In this document: positions 26,735 through 33,920 of the stretch, one piece after another
Numbering within the stretch: the first letter of the stretch is position 1
Layout: each line of letters begins with the position of its first letter
The notes under the pieces: generated by a model
The model's database searches: none
Seen by the model: only the letters and a program-made list of their open reading frames with translations
Told to the model about the DNA's origin: nothing
Assembly (NCBI GenBank): GCA_947498505.1
Contig: CANMKG010000006.1
Coordinates: 186,001-250,000, forward strand
Direction of reading: 5' to 3'
DNA: 64,000 bases
Origin: an uncultured Maribacter sp.
GTDB lineage: Bacteria; Bacteroidota; Bacteroidia; Flavobacteriales; Flavobacteriaceae
Program-made: the position numbers and the translations under genes

Positions 26735-27063
26735 AATTGTTTATTTTTAACTATGCTTCAAAAGCAAAGTATTTAAAAATTAGAAGTTAGGTTTATTAAT
26801 ATCGGTACTAAATATAACGATTACATATTGCTTTTTTGTATTTGGTTCTCTAAATATATTTATTTTTTGTTGCATAAATAAGACCATTAATTATGTATGA
26901 TTTTTTCAATGCATATTTATCATAATTATTCTTTCGATATTCCTATATTTATAACTTGTCTGTAGTGAATATCATCTGCTTGGAAAAACTTAAGTTATTT
27001 ATTGTTATCCTCATGTTGGTTTGAGTATGGATGTATTTGTGAAATCAAAAAATAAAAAAGTAA
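26735..27063. other. 329-bp control region between ASCH and sugar isomerase genes
   Basis: Holds divergent promoters. It has the second copy of the 21-bp shared element at 26811-26831 and no start codon with a convincing frame. If transcription of the downstream gene starts near that element, the leader would be more than 200 bases. I see no known riboswitch fold. The remainder is AT-rich without clear repeats. Confidence 0.45.
26811..26831. promoter_or_regulatory. 21-bp element shared with the 22-kb promoter region (copy 2)
   Basis: AATATAACGATTACATATTGC, equal at 19 of 21 positions and in the same orientation as the element at 22652-22672. 232 bases upstream of the isomerase gene at 27064 and 77 from the diverging ASCH gene. 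Suggests one regulator for both sugar units. Confidence 0.55.
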
Positions 27064-28116
27064 ATGAAAACAATTAAAGGACCAGCTGTTTTTCTTGCCC
27101 AATTTGTTGATGGCAAGGCACCATTCAATAGCTTAGATGGATTGTGTAAATGGGCTTCAGATTTAGGGTATAAAGGAATACAAATACCAACATGGGAGAG
27201 TTTTTTAATAGATTTAGATAAGGCTGCAGAAAGTCAAACATATTGCGATGAACTTAAGGGGAAGGTGAGTTCTTATGGGCTTCAAATTACAGAGTTATCT
27301 ACACATTTACAAGGTCAGTTAGTGGCTGTACACCCTTCGTACGATATAATGTTTGATGGTTTTGCCCCAGATGCTGTAAAGAATAACCCAAAGGCTAGAA
27401 CCGAGTGGGCTGTTGATGTAGTAAAAAAAGCTGCGACTGCGAGTAGAAGATTAGGTATATCATCGCATGCAACATTTTCTGGAGCATTACTTTGGCATAC
27501 AATGTATCCTTGGCCGCAAAGACCTCCAGGTTTGGTTGAAATGGGTTTTGAAGAATTAGCTAAAAGATGGTTACCTATTTTAAATCATTTTGACGAAGAA
27601 GGAGTGGACGTATGTTATGAAATTCATCCTGGTGAAGATTTACATGATGGAATTTCTTTTGAACGTTTTTTAAAAGCCACAAATAATCATAAAAGGGTTA
27701 ATATGCTTTATGATCCAAGCCATTATGTACTTCAAAACTTAGATTATTTAACTTTTATTGATCATTACCATGAGTTTATTAAAGCTTTTCATGTAAAGGA
27801 TGCTGAATTTAATCCAACAGGAAAACAAGGGGTTTACGGTGGATATTCCGATTGGATTGATAGAGCAGGTAGGTTTAGATCACCTGGTGATGGTCAGGTA
27901 GATTTTAGCGGTATCTTTTCTAAACTTACACAATACGATTGTGATGTTTGGGCAGTTATGGAATGGGAGTGTTGTATGAAGAGTCCAGAACAAGGTGCGC
28001 GTGAAGGAGCTCCATTTATACAAAAGCATATTATAGAAGCCACTCAAAAAACTTTTGATGATTTTGCAGGTGGAGGGTCAGATAAAGAAATGCTGAAAAA
28101 AATATTAGGAATTTAA
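27064..28116 (+). CDS. Sugar phosphate isomerase/epimerase-like TIM barrel, cytoplasmic
   Basis: 350 residues, no signal peptide. Xylose-isomerase-like barrel with the metal ligands in VCYEIHPGED (Glu, about 185), NMLYDPSHY (Asp and His, about 218-221), FHVKDAEF and AVMEWEC (Glu, about 299). The loop GGYSDWIDRAGRFRSPGDGQVDF is characteristic of a Bacteroidetes subgroup found beside Gfo/Idh and DUF1080 genes. Likely acts on a keto or unusual sugar; the precise reaction cannot be told. The DUF1080 lipoprotein gene starts 7 bases after its stop, so both are in one operon. Confidence 0.9.
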   Translation: MKTIKGPAVFLAQFVDGKAPFNSLDGLCKWASDLGYKGIQIPTWESFLIDLDKAAESQTYCDELKGKVSSYGLQITELSTHLQGQLVAVHPSYDIMFDGFAPDAVKNNPKARTEWAVDVVKKAATASRRLGISSHATFSGALLWHTMYPWPQRPPGLVEMGFEELAKRWLPILNHFDEEGVDVCYEIHPGEDLHDGISFERFLKATNNHKRVNMLYDPSHYVLQNLDYLTFIDHYHEFIKAFHVKDAEFNPTGKQGVYGGYSDWIDRAGRFRSPGDGQVDFSGIFSKLTQYDCDVWAVMEWECCMKSPEQGAREGAPFIQKHIIEATQKTFDDFAGGGSDKEMLKKILGI

Positions 28117-28123
28117 AAGAATC

Positions 28124-28936
28124 ATGATGAAAAAAGTGTTGTTTATTTGTTTTGCTATTTTGGCAACTTCTTGTCAGGGGCAAAACACAAATTCAGAGGC
28201 GAAGAAAGAAGTGAAAACTAATGTTGTTGTCCATGAAGAATATTCTGGAGTTGAACCAACCAAGCCTGAAGCAACAGAGTTTTACGAGCCTGTTGTTCCA
28301 AAAGTAAACCCCAAAAATGATAAAGGAGTACCAAGTGATGCTATTGTATTATTTAACGGTTCAAACTTAGATAATTGGATTAGTGCTAAAGATAGTACTG
28401 AAGCCAAGTGGCATTTAAATGAGGATGGTAGTATGACCGTTAAAGATAAATTTGGGGATATACAAACCAAACAGAACTTTGGTGATGTGCAATTGCACAT
28501 TGAGTGGCGTTCGCCTGCTGAAGTACAAAGAGATGGCCAAAATAGAGCCAATAGTGGGGTTTTTCTTTCTGGTATTTATGAAGTTCAGGTGTTAGATAAT
28601 AATGATAATGCCACATACGTTAACGGGCAAGTTGCATCAATTTATAAGCAACATACGCCTTTGGCTATGGCTTCTGTGGCTAGTGGTGAATGGAATATAT
28701 ATGATATTGTTTATCATGCTCCTGAATTTAATGCTGAAGGGCTAAAAATAAAATCTGGCACGCTAACCGTTATGCATAATGGAATATTGGTACAGGACCA
28801 TGTAGAAATAAAAGGAACAACTCCATACATAGGATGGCCTAAAAACCCAGCACATGGTAAAGGACCATTACGTTTACAAGATCATGGCGATAATAGCCGA
28901 GTGAGTTATAGAAACATATGGGTAAGAGAGCTATAA
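28124..28936 (+). CDS. DUF1080 lipoprotein (3-keto-disaccharide hydrolase family)
   Basis: 270 residues. Lipoprotein signal with lipobox LATSC and Cys17, then a flexible linker to about 60. The DUF1080 domain (PF06439) follows: IVLFNGSNLDNWIS, DGSMTVKDKFGDIQTKQNFGDVQLHIEW, NSGVFLSGIYEVQVLDN, and the ending PLRLQDHGDNSRVSYRNIWVRE. It is a concanavalin-like beta sandwich; the family has been linked to cleavage of 3-keto-glycosides. That activity would complete the route started by the GMC dehydrogenase. Either of two adjacent ATGs (28124, 28127) can be the start. Last gene of its operon. Confidence 0.9.
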   Translation: MMKKVLFICFAILATSCQGQNTNSEAKKEVKTNVVVHEEYSGVEPTKPEATEFYEPVVPKVNPKNDKGVPSDAIVLFNGSNLDNWISAKDSTEAKWHLNEDGSMTVKDKFGDIQTKQNFGDVQLHIEWRSPAEVQRDGQNRANSGVFLSGIYEVQVLDNNDNATYVNGQVASIYKQHTPLAMASVASGEWNIYDIVYHAPEFNAEGLKIKSGTLTVMHNGILVQDHVEIKGTTPYIGWPKNPAHGKGPLRLQDHGDNSRVSYRNIWVREL

Positions 28937-28960
28937 AAGCTTAAATAAAGGCAAATTGGT

Positions 28961-28968
28961 TACCTTTG
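28961..28968 (+). promoter_or_regulatory. -7 box (TACCTTTG) before yicC
   Basis: Exact TAnnTTTG match, 20 bases before the ATG at 28989 and 24 bases after the DUF1080 stop. -33 element not clear. Marks the start of the yicC-gmk-nadD unit. Confidence 0.55.
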
Positions 28969-28988
28969 TGCTCAATTAAAATTGCACT

Positions 28989-29846
28989 ATGATTCAATCC
29001 ATGACAGGATTTGGAAAGCATGTACTTCAGCTTCCTACAAAAAAAGTAACAGTAGAAATTAAATCTTTAAACAGTAAGAGCCTTGATTTAAATGCTCGAA
29101 TGCCTCAAGCATATCGAGAAAAAGAGCTAGAGCTACGTAAAATTATAGCAAGTTCGCTAATGCGAGGTAAAGTTGATTTTGGACTTTATGTAGAGCTAAC
29201 TGGTGATGAAACCACTGTTCAAGTAAACGAAACTGTGGTGCGTCAATATATGAATCAACTAAAAGGGGTTGCCGATGGTGATGAGTTGCGCCTATTGGAG
29301 ATGGCACTTCGTATGCCAGATGTTTTAAAGACGGACAAAGAAGATATTGATGAAAGTGAGTATCAACATATAAAAGATACTTTAAAACAAGCGCTACTAA
29401 AAATTAATGAGTTTAGATCGGAAGAAGGTAAAGTTCTTGAAGAAGATTTCCAAGAACGAATAAAAACCTTGCACAATCTTTTAAATAAAGTTATAGATAT
29501 AGACCCGGAGCGCCAAGGTACTATCCGCGAACGTTTAGAAAAAGCAGTTGCAGACGTTAAGGAAGAGGTAGATGCCAATAGGTTTGAACAAGAATTAATT
29601 TACTACCTAGAGAAGTATGATATTACTGAGGAAAAGGTAAGGCTTGCTAACCACTTAGATTATTTTACTAGCACCTTAAAATCTGATGATAGTAATGGTA
29701 AAAAATTAGGTTTTATCTGTCAGGAAATAGGTAGAGAAATAAATACAATAGGTTCTAAGGCCAATTTTGCTCCAATGCAGCAGTTAGTAGTTCAAATGAA
29801 AGATGAATTGGAAAAAATTAAAGAACAAATGCTTAACGTTTTGTAA
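28989..29846 (+). CDS. YicC/YloC-family endoribonuclease
   Basis: 285 residues, full length. The N-terminal MIQSMTGFGK and EIKSLNSKSLDLNARMP are family signatures, and the C-terminal DUF1732 block has LDYFTSTLKSDDSNGKKLGFICQEIGREINTIGSKA, whose conserved Glu/Asn residues are essential. Known: YicC-type proteins are single-strand RNA endonucleases of a distinct fold. Its stop overlaps the gmk start (TAATG), and the yicC-gmk pairing is conserved across bacteria. Confidence 0.95.
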   Translation: MIQSMTGFGKHVLQLPTKKVTVEIKSLNSKSLDLNARMPQAYREKELELRKIIASSLMRGKVDFGLYVELTGDETTVQVNETVVRQYMNQLKGVADGDELRLLEMALRMPDVLKTDKEDIDESEYQHIKDTLKQALLKINEFRSEEGKVLEEDFQERIKTLHNLLNKVIDIDPERQGTIRERLEKAVADVKEEVDANRFEQELIYYLEKYDITEEKVRLANHLDYFTSTLKSDDSNGKKLGFICQEIGREINTIGSKANFAPMQQLVVQMKDELEKIKEQMLNVL

Positions 29847-30427
29847 TGAAGGGAGGTAAACTGCTTATATTTTCGGCACCATCCGGAAGTGGAAAAACTA
29901 CTATTGTACGTCATCTTTTAAAACAGCCGGAATTAAATCTTGCTTTTTCTGTTTCAGCAGCTTCAAGACCCAGAAGAGGTAAAGAAAAAAATGGAATAGA
30001 CTATTATTTTAAAACCGTTTCTGAATTTAAACAACATATTAGAAATGATGATTTTCTAGAATGGGAAGAGGTTTATAGAGATAATTTTTACGGAACGTTA
30101 AAGTCTGAAGTAGAACGTTTATGGGCGGAAGGAAAAAATGTAATTTTTGATATTGATGTCGCTGGGGGATTACGTATAAAGAAAAAATTTCCAAAAGAAA
30201 CCCTAGCGGTTTTTGTGAAGCCACCTAGTGTTGATGAGCTTAAAATTCGGTTGAAAAAACGAAGTACCGAAAGTGAAGACAAAATTAATATGCGAATAGC
30301 TAAAGCATCTGTAGAATTAGCCACAGCTCCACAGTTTGATAAGATTATTAAGAATTATGATTTGGATGTTGCGCTAGAGGAAGCCTATGAATTGGTAAAC
30401 AATTTTGTGAACTCTGAGGATAAATAA
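29846..30427 (+). CDS. gmk: Guanylate kinase
   Basis: 193 residues. The P-loop APSGSGKTT lies at 10-18 and the GMP-binding region holds SAASRPRRGKEKNGIDYYF (Arg and Tyr contacts) and EWEEVYRDNFYGT. Phosphorylates GMP to GDP in the cytoplasm. One-base overlap with yicC upstream and five bases before nadD, so the three are translated from one transcript. Confidence 0.97.
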   Translation: MKGGKLLIFSAPSGSGKTTIVRHLLKQPELNLAFSVSAASRPRRGKEKNGIDYYFKTVSEFKQHIRNDDFLEWEEVYRDNFYGTLKSEVERLWAEGKNVIFDIDVAGGLRIKKKFPKETLAVFVKPPSVDELKIRLKKRSTESEDKINMRIAKASVELATAPQFDKIIKNYDLDVALEEAYELVNNFVNSEDK

Positions 30428-30432
30428 TAGTC

Positions 30433-31017
30433 ATGAAAAAAGTTGGTTTATACTTTGGAACGTTTAATCCAATTCATATCGGTCATATGATTATAGCAAA
30501 TCATATGGTAGAATATTCAGATTTAGACGAGGTTTGGTTTGTAGTTACTCCTCAAAGCCCCTTTAAAACAAAAAAAACGTTGCTTGACAATAACCATAGA
30601 TACCAAATGGTATTTGAAGCTACACAACACTATCCAAAGCTTAAACCCAGCACAATCGAGTTTGATTTGCCTCAGCCAAATTATACAATTAATACACTAA
30701 CCTATTTAAAAGAAAAATATCCTGATGATTATCAATTTTGTTTGATAATGGGAGAGGATAATCTTAAAGGCTTTCATAAGTGGAAAAATTATGAACTGAT
30801 TTTAGAAGATTACGAACTTTTTGTTTACCCAAGAATATCAAATGGAGTAATTGATAATCAGTTTAAAAATCACCCTAAAGTAACCAAAGTTGATGCGCCA
30901 ATTATGGAAATTTCGTCCACCTTTATTCGAAACAATCATAAAATGGGCAAAAATGTTAGAACTCTACTTCCTGATTCTGTTTGGAAATATATGGATGAAA
31001 TGAATTTCTATAGATAA
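30433..31017 (+). CDS. nadD: Nicotinate-nucleotide adenylyltransferase
   Basis: 194 residues. Nucleotidyltransferase motif GTFNPIHIGHM at 9-19, and the second signature EISSTFIRNN (ISSTxIR) near 157. NadD motif VVTPQSPFK with Pro-Lys for NaMN binding is present. Makes deamido-NAD in NAD synthesis. Last gene of the yicC-gmk-nadD unit, followed by a weak hairpin. Confidence 0.96.
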   Translation: MKKVGLYFGTFNPIHIGHMIIANHMVEYSDLDEVWFVVTPQSPFKTKKTLLDNNHRYQMVFEATQHYPKLKPSTIEFDLPQPNYTINTLTYLKEKYPDDYQFCLIMGEDNLKGFHKWKNYELILEDYELFVYPRISNGVIDNQFKNHPKVTKVDAPIMEISSTFIRNNHKMGKNVRTLLPDSVWKYMDEMNFYR

Positions 31018-31041
31018 AAGCGACCAATAATGGCCGCTTTT
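31016..31041. terminator. Hairpin between nadD and the YiaAB gene
   Basis: AAAAGCGACC (31016-31025) and GGCCGCTTTT (31032-31041) pair with one mismatch that becomes a G-U wobble on the minus strand. Starts in the nadD stop codon, 55 bases before the end of the converging gene; short T-run only. Confidence 0.5.
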
Positions 31042-31096
31042 ACAAACATCAAAGCGCAATTAGTACATAACTACACTTTAATATGATATTGTTAAA

Positions 31097-31567
31097 TTAG
31101 ACTTCAGACTCCTCTATATATTTAATATCTCGAGTGTTTTTTTGAACTGCTACTGAGGCAAACAAACTAAGTGTAAAAGACATTCCGTAAAATCCTTTTT
31201 CACTCAATTCTAAATCAGCATTCCATAAGCCTATAACCAATAGTACAATTGATGCTATTGTGGTAAACCAGCTAATACCATAATAAGCATCTGTTACCGG
31301 TAATCCTTCTTTTTTGTCTCGTACACTCTTTTGAACGGATACAACCGAAAACAAACCAAATAATAAAATGGTAAAATAATACCCTTTTTCGTTCAGCAGC
31401 ATGTCTGCATTCCATAAACCAATACAGTATGCTACCATACCAATTAATAATGCGCTCCATGATGCGGATATAAAAGCCGGCGTTGGTTTTAAACTTATGT
31501 CAGTAAACTGCTTTTCTTTTTTTGCGTTTGAAGACTTTTTAGTCTCTGAAAACATTTGATTTTCCAT
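31097..31567 (-). CDS. YiaA/YiaB-family inner membrane protein
   Basis: 156 residues from ATG 31567. Longer in-frame starts up to 31636 lie upstream of the promoter boxes and are rejected. Four membrane segments in two similar halves: [20 protein letters not shown] with VQKSVRD, and [20 protein letters not shown] with VQKNTRD, showing an internal duplication. This is the YiaAB domain repeated twice. In E. coli the family is of uncertain function, with links to envelope stress reported. Has its own promoter. Confidence 0.9.
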   Translation of the reverse strand: MENQMFSETKKSSNAKKEKQFTDISLKPTPAFISASWSALLIGMVAYCIGLWNADMLLNEKGYYFTILLFGLFSVVSVQKSVRDKKEGLPVTDAYYGISWFTTIASIVLLVIGLWNADLELSEKGFYGMSFTLSLFASVAVQKNTRDIKYIEESEV

Positions 31568-31593
31568 AATATGTTTTTTGATGTTTATGTGGA

Positions 31594-31623
31594 CAAAGGT
31601 GTGGCACTTCAAGAATTTCACAA
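31594..31623 (-). promoter_or_regulatory. Promoter of the YiaAB gene
   Basis: Minus strand: TTG (31623-31621), 19 bases, CACCTTTG (31601-31594), one mismatch to TAnnTTTG. The -7 box ends 26 bases before ATG 31567 and decides the start choice. Confidence 0.55.
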
Positions 31624-31720
31624 ACCTCATTTTCATATTAAACTTATTATTTAAAAATTATTATATAGTATATAAATAATTTAAAATGATATATTTATGT
31701 ATCATTAAACTTATGATTAA

Positions 31721-33184
31721 ATGTATTCAATTATCAAAATAATTAATTCACTTGATGAAGAGTCAAAAAGAGCTTTTGTGCAATGGATGAAACAAAAGAA
31801 TAGACGTGGGGACGCTAAAAATTTAAGTTTATTTAAATACTTAAAGGAAGGTGTAACGGCTGATTTAGATATAAAGCTTTATGGTAAACCTGCTAGAAAT
31901 GCTTTTCACGCTTTGTGTAAAAGACTTCAGGATAATCTATTGGACTTTATTGCTTCAAAAAGCTTTTCAGGTGAAACCTCTGAAGAAATAGGAGTACTTA
32001 AATTAATTGTTGTTGGCAGAATATTTTACGAACAAGAAAATTATAAACTGGGATATAAAACACTAAAAAGAGCTGAAAAAATAGCCTTGTTTATAGATCA
32101 TTATTCATTGTTAAATGAAATTTACCATACACAAATTCAATATGCGCATCGCTTACCGTCTATGAATTTGAAAGCAGTACTTGAGAAGTCTAATCTTAAT
32201 ATGGAAAAGTTCAATAGAGATTTTAAACTGAATATGGCTTATGCGGAGATAAGAGAAAAAATGAAGAAAACGGAGTTTATTGGGGTGATTGATACGGTTG
32301 TTGAAAAAGCGTTTGAAAAATATGAGGTTTCTATTGATACTTCATTGTCATATAAATCGCTTTATCAATTAATGAGTGTTACGTCAATATCAGCTAAATT
32401 ACAGCGTAATTATTATGAGATAACACCTTTTATTCAAAAAATATACACCATTGTAAATTCGCGAAAAATAATAAAGCATAAACATTTGTTTTATCACATA
32501 GGTATACTTCATATAATGGCAATGGTGCATTTTAGAAATAAAAACTTTGAGGTTTCTATGAAATTCGTCAAAAAAATGGAAACAGAAATGTTGGAAGATA
32601 ATAGACGCTATTTCAAACGATTTACAGATGATTTACTAATGTTAAAAGTACTTAATTATAATTATAGTGGTGATTATGAAAGTGCGTTAAGATTATTAGA
32701 AAAACCAAGTACATCATTAAATATTGATTTAATACAAATAATGTGCTTGTTTCAACAAAACAAGTTTAAAGATGCTTATGCAGTTCTTAGAAAAATGAAT
32801 CATAGTGATGTTTGGTATGAAAAGAAAATGGGGTGGATTTGGGTATTAAAAAAGAGCATTATTGAAATTTTATTGTTAATGGAATTAGACCATTTAGAGT
32901 TGGTTTTAGCAAGGGTTAATAGTTTTAAGCAAAGGTTTACTAAAAGATTAAAAGATATAGATGAAACCAGAGTACTTACCTTTATTAACCTTGTCTTAGA
33001 TTATTATAATGCGCCAGAGCTAGTAACATCGCAGAAGTTTAAAGATAAGGTGGAGTTTGCTTTTGATTGGAAAGAAAACAAAAAGGAGGATATTTATGTT
33101 ATGAGTTTTTATGCATGGTTAAAATCTAAAATAGAGGATAAAAACCTATATACAACAACGTTGCATTTAGTTAGTCATATTTAA
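31721..33184 (+). CDS. Large helical protein of unknown function
   Basis: 487 residues, no signal peptide or membrane segment, rich in Lys, Leu and Asn. The first 90 residues (SLDEESKRAFVQWMKQKNRR, then FHALCKRLQDNLLDFIASKSF) look like a separate helical module; from about 105 the chain is a run of paired helices of TPR-like length (ENYKLGYKTLKRAEKIALFI, FKDAYAVLRKM). I do not recognise a named family, though proteins of this layout are common in Flavobacteriaceae. No enzymatic motif. A scaffold or regulator is possible. Its last 18 bases overlap the converging gene. Confidence 0.75.
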   Translation: MYSIIKIINSLDEESKRAFVQWMKQKNRRGDAKNLSLFKYLKEGVTADLDIKLYGKPARNAFHALCKRLQDNLLDFIASKSFSGETSEEIGVLKLIVVGRIFYEQENYKLGYKTLKRAEKIALFIDHYSLLNEIYHTQIQYAHRLPSMNLKAVLEKSNLNMEKFNRDFKLNMAYAEIREKMKKTEFIGVIDTVVEKAFEKYEVSIDTSLSYKSLYQLMSVTSISAKLQRNYYEITPFIQKIYTIVNSRKIIKHKHLFYHIGILHIMAMVHFRNKNFEVSMKFVKKMETEMLEDNRRYFKRFTDDLLMLKVLNYNYSGDYESALRLLEKPSTSLNIDLIQIMCLFQQNKFKDAYAVLRKMNHSDVWYEKKMGWIWVLKKSIIEILLLMELDHLELVLARVNSFKQRFTKRLKDIDETRVLTFINLVLDYYNAPELVTSQKFKDKVEFAFDWKENKKEDIYVMSFYAWLKSKIEDKNLYTTTLHLVSHI

Positions 33185-33880
33185 GATATCTATTCCTAAA
33201 TACTTATCGTTTTTATTGTAATACCATGCTCTGTTTTTTGGCATTTTAATACCGTTGACAATTGATTCTCCTGTTAGTAAAATATATTCTCCATCATTTT
33301 TAGTTTCATCATGATAAAATTGGTAAACCTCTAGAGCATAGGTTTCCGGATTAAAGTAAAAATACCAAGTATCTTTCCCAACCTCCTTTTCGTATGTTAC
33401 TTTTAAAACTAAATACTCTTTTCCTTTAAAAGACTTGCTTTCCGTTTTAGAAGTTATAATAGTTCCAGGGTCTTTTAATTTCATAGGGAGACCATATAAA
33501 TACGAATAGTAGTTTTTCATAAAAGTTGCACGTTCACAAGTAATTCGTAAGCTATCTTTTTGTTTTTTTGATATGTTAGAATTACCATTTAATTTAAGCG
33601 AACATTTGCCTTTTTCTATTGTAGAAGTTATAGTATTCTCCTCTTTGGTAACTTCAGATTTATAATACTCTTTAGGAAGGTTTAAGGTTATTTCACTTAC
33701 GCGCTTACCTTTATTTGGGGTGAGCATAGTGATATGTAGTTCTCCATTAAAAGTCTCCCATACGCCATTTGGGTCATGATAAGCAATAGCTTTATCTAAT
33801 AGTTGTTCACCTGTAAGTTCTTGTCCAAAGAAAGTAATCGACGTGAGAAATGCAAAGAGCAAAATAAAGTATTTAATCAT
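33167..33880 (-). CDS. Secreted DUF6503-like protein (LolA-like fold)
   Basis: 237 residues from ATG 33880; the signal peptide MIKYFILLFAFLTSITFFGQ supports this start over the one six codons earlier. After cleavage the chain is beta-rich: GVWETFNGELHITMLTPNKG, DTWYFYFNPETYALEVYQFYHDETK, GIKMPKNRAWYYNKNDKYLG. This pattern, with a lipid-binding half-barrel feel, is typical of a Bacteroidetes family related in fold to outer-membrane lipoprotein-sorting proteins. Function unknown. Converges with and overlaps the helical protein gene by 18 bases. Confidence 0.78.
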   Translation of the reverse strand: MIKYFILLFAFLTSITFFGQELTGEQLLDKAIAYHDPNGVWETFNGELHITMLTPNKGKRVSEITLNLPKEYYKSEVTKEENTITSTIEKGKCSLKLNGNSNISKKQKDSLRITCERATFMKNYYSYLYGLPMKLKDPGTIITSKTESKSFKGKEYLVLKVTYEKEVGKDTWYFYFNPETYALEVYQFYHDETKNDGEYILLTGESIVNGIKMPKNRAWYYNKNDKYLGIDILNMTN

Positions 33881-33920
33881 AACGGTTAAGGTACTCAATT
33901 TTGTTCAAAAAAAACAAAAA

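Noticed and set aside
26735-27063. Riboswitch in the long leader of the sugar isomerase gene
   Set aside because: No conserved aptamer motif or helix set recognised; the region is AT-rich with few stable stems.
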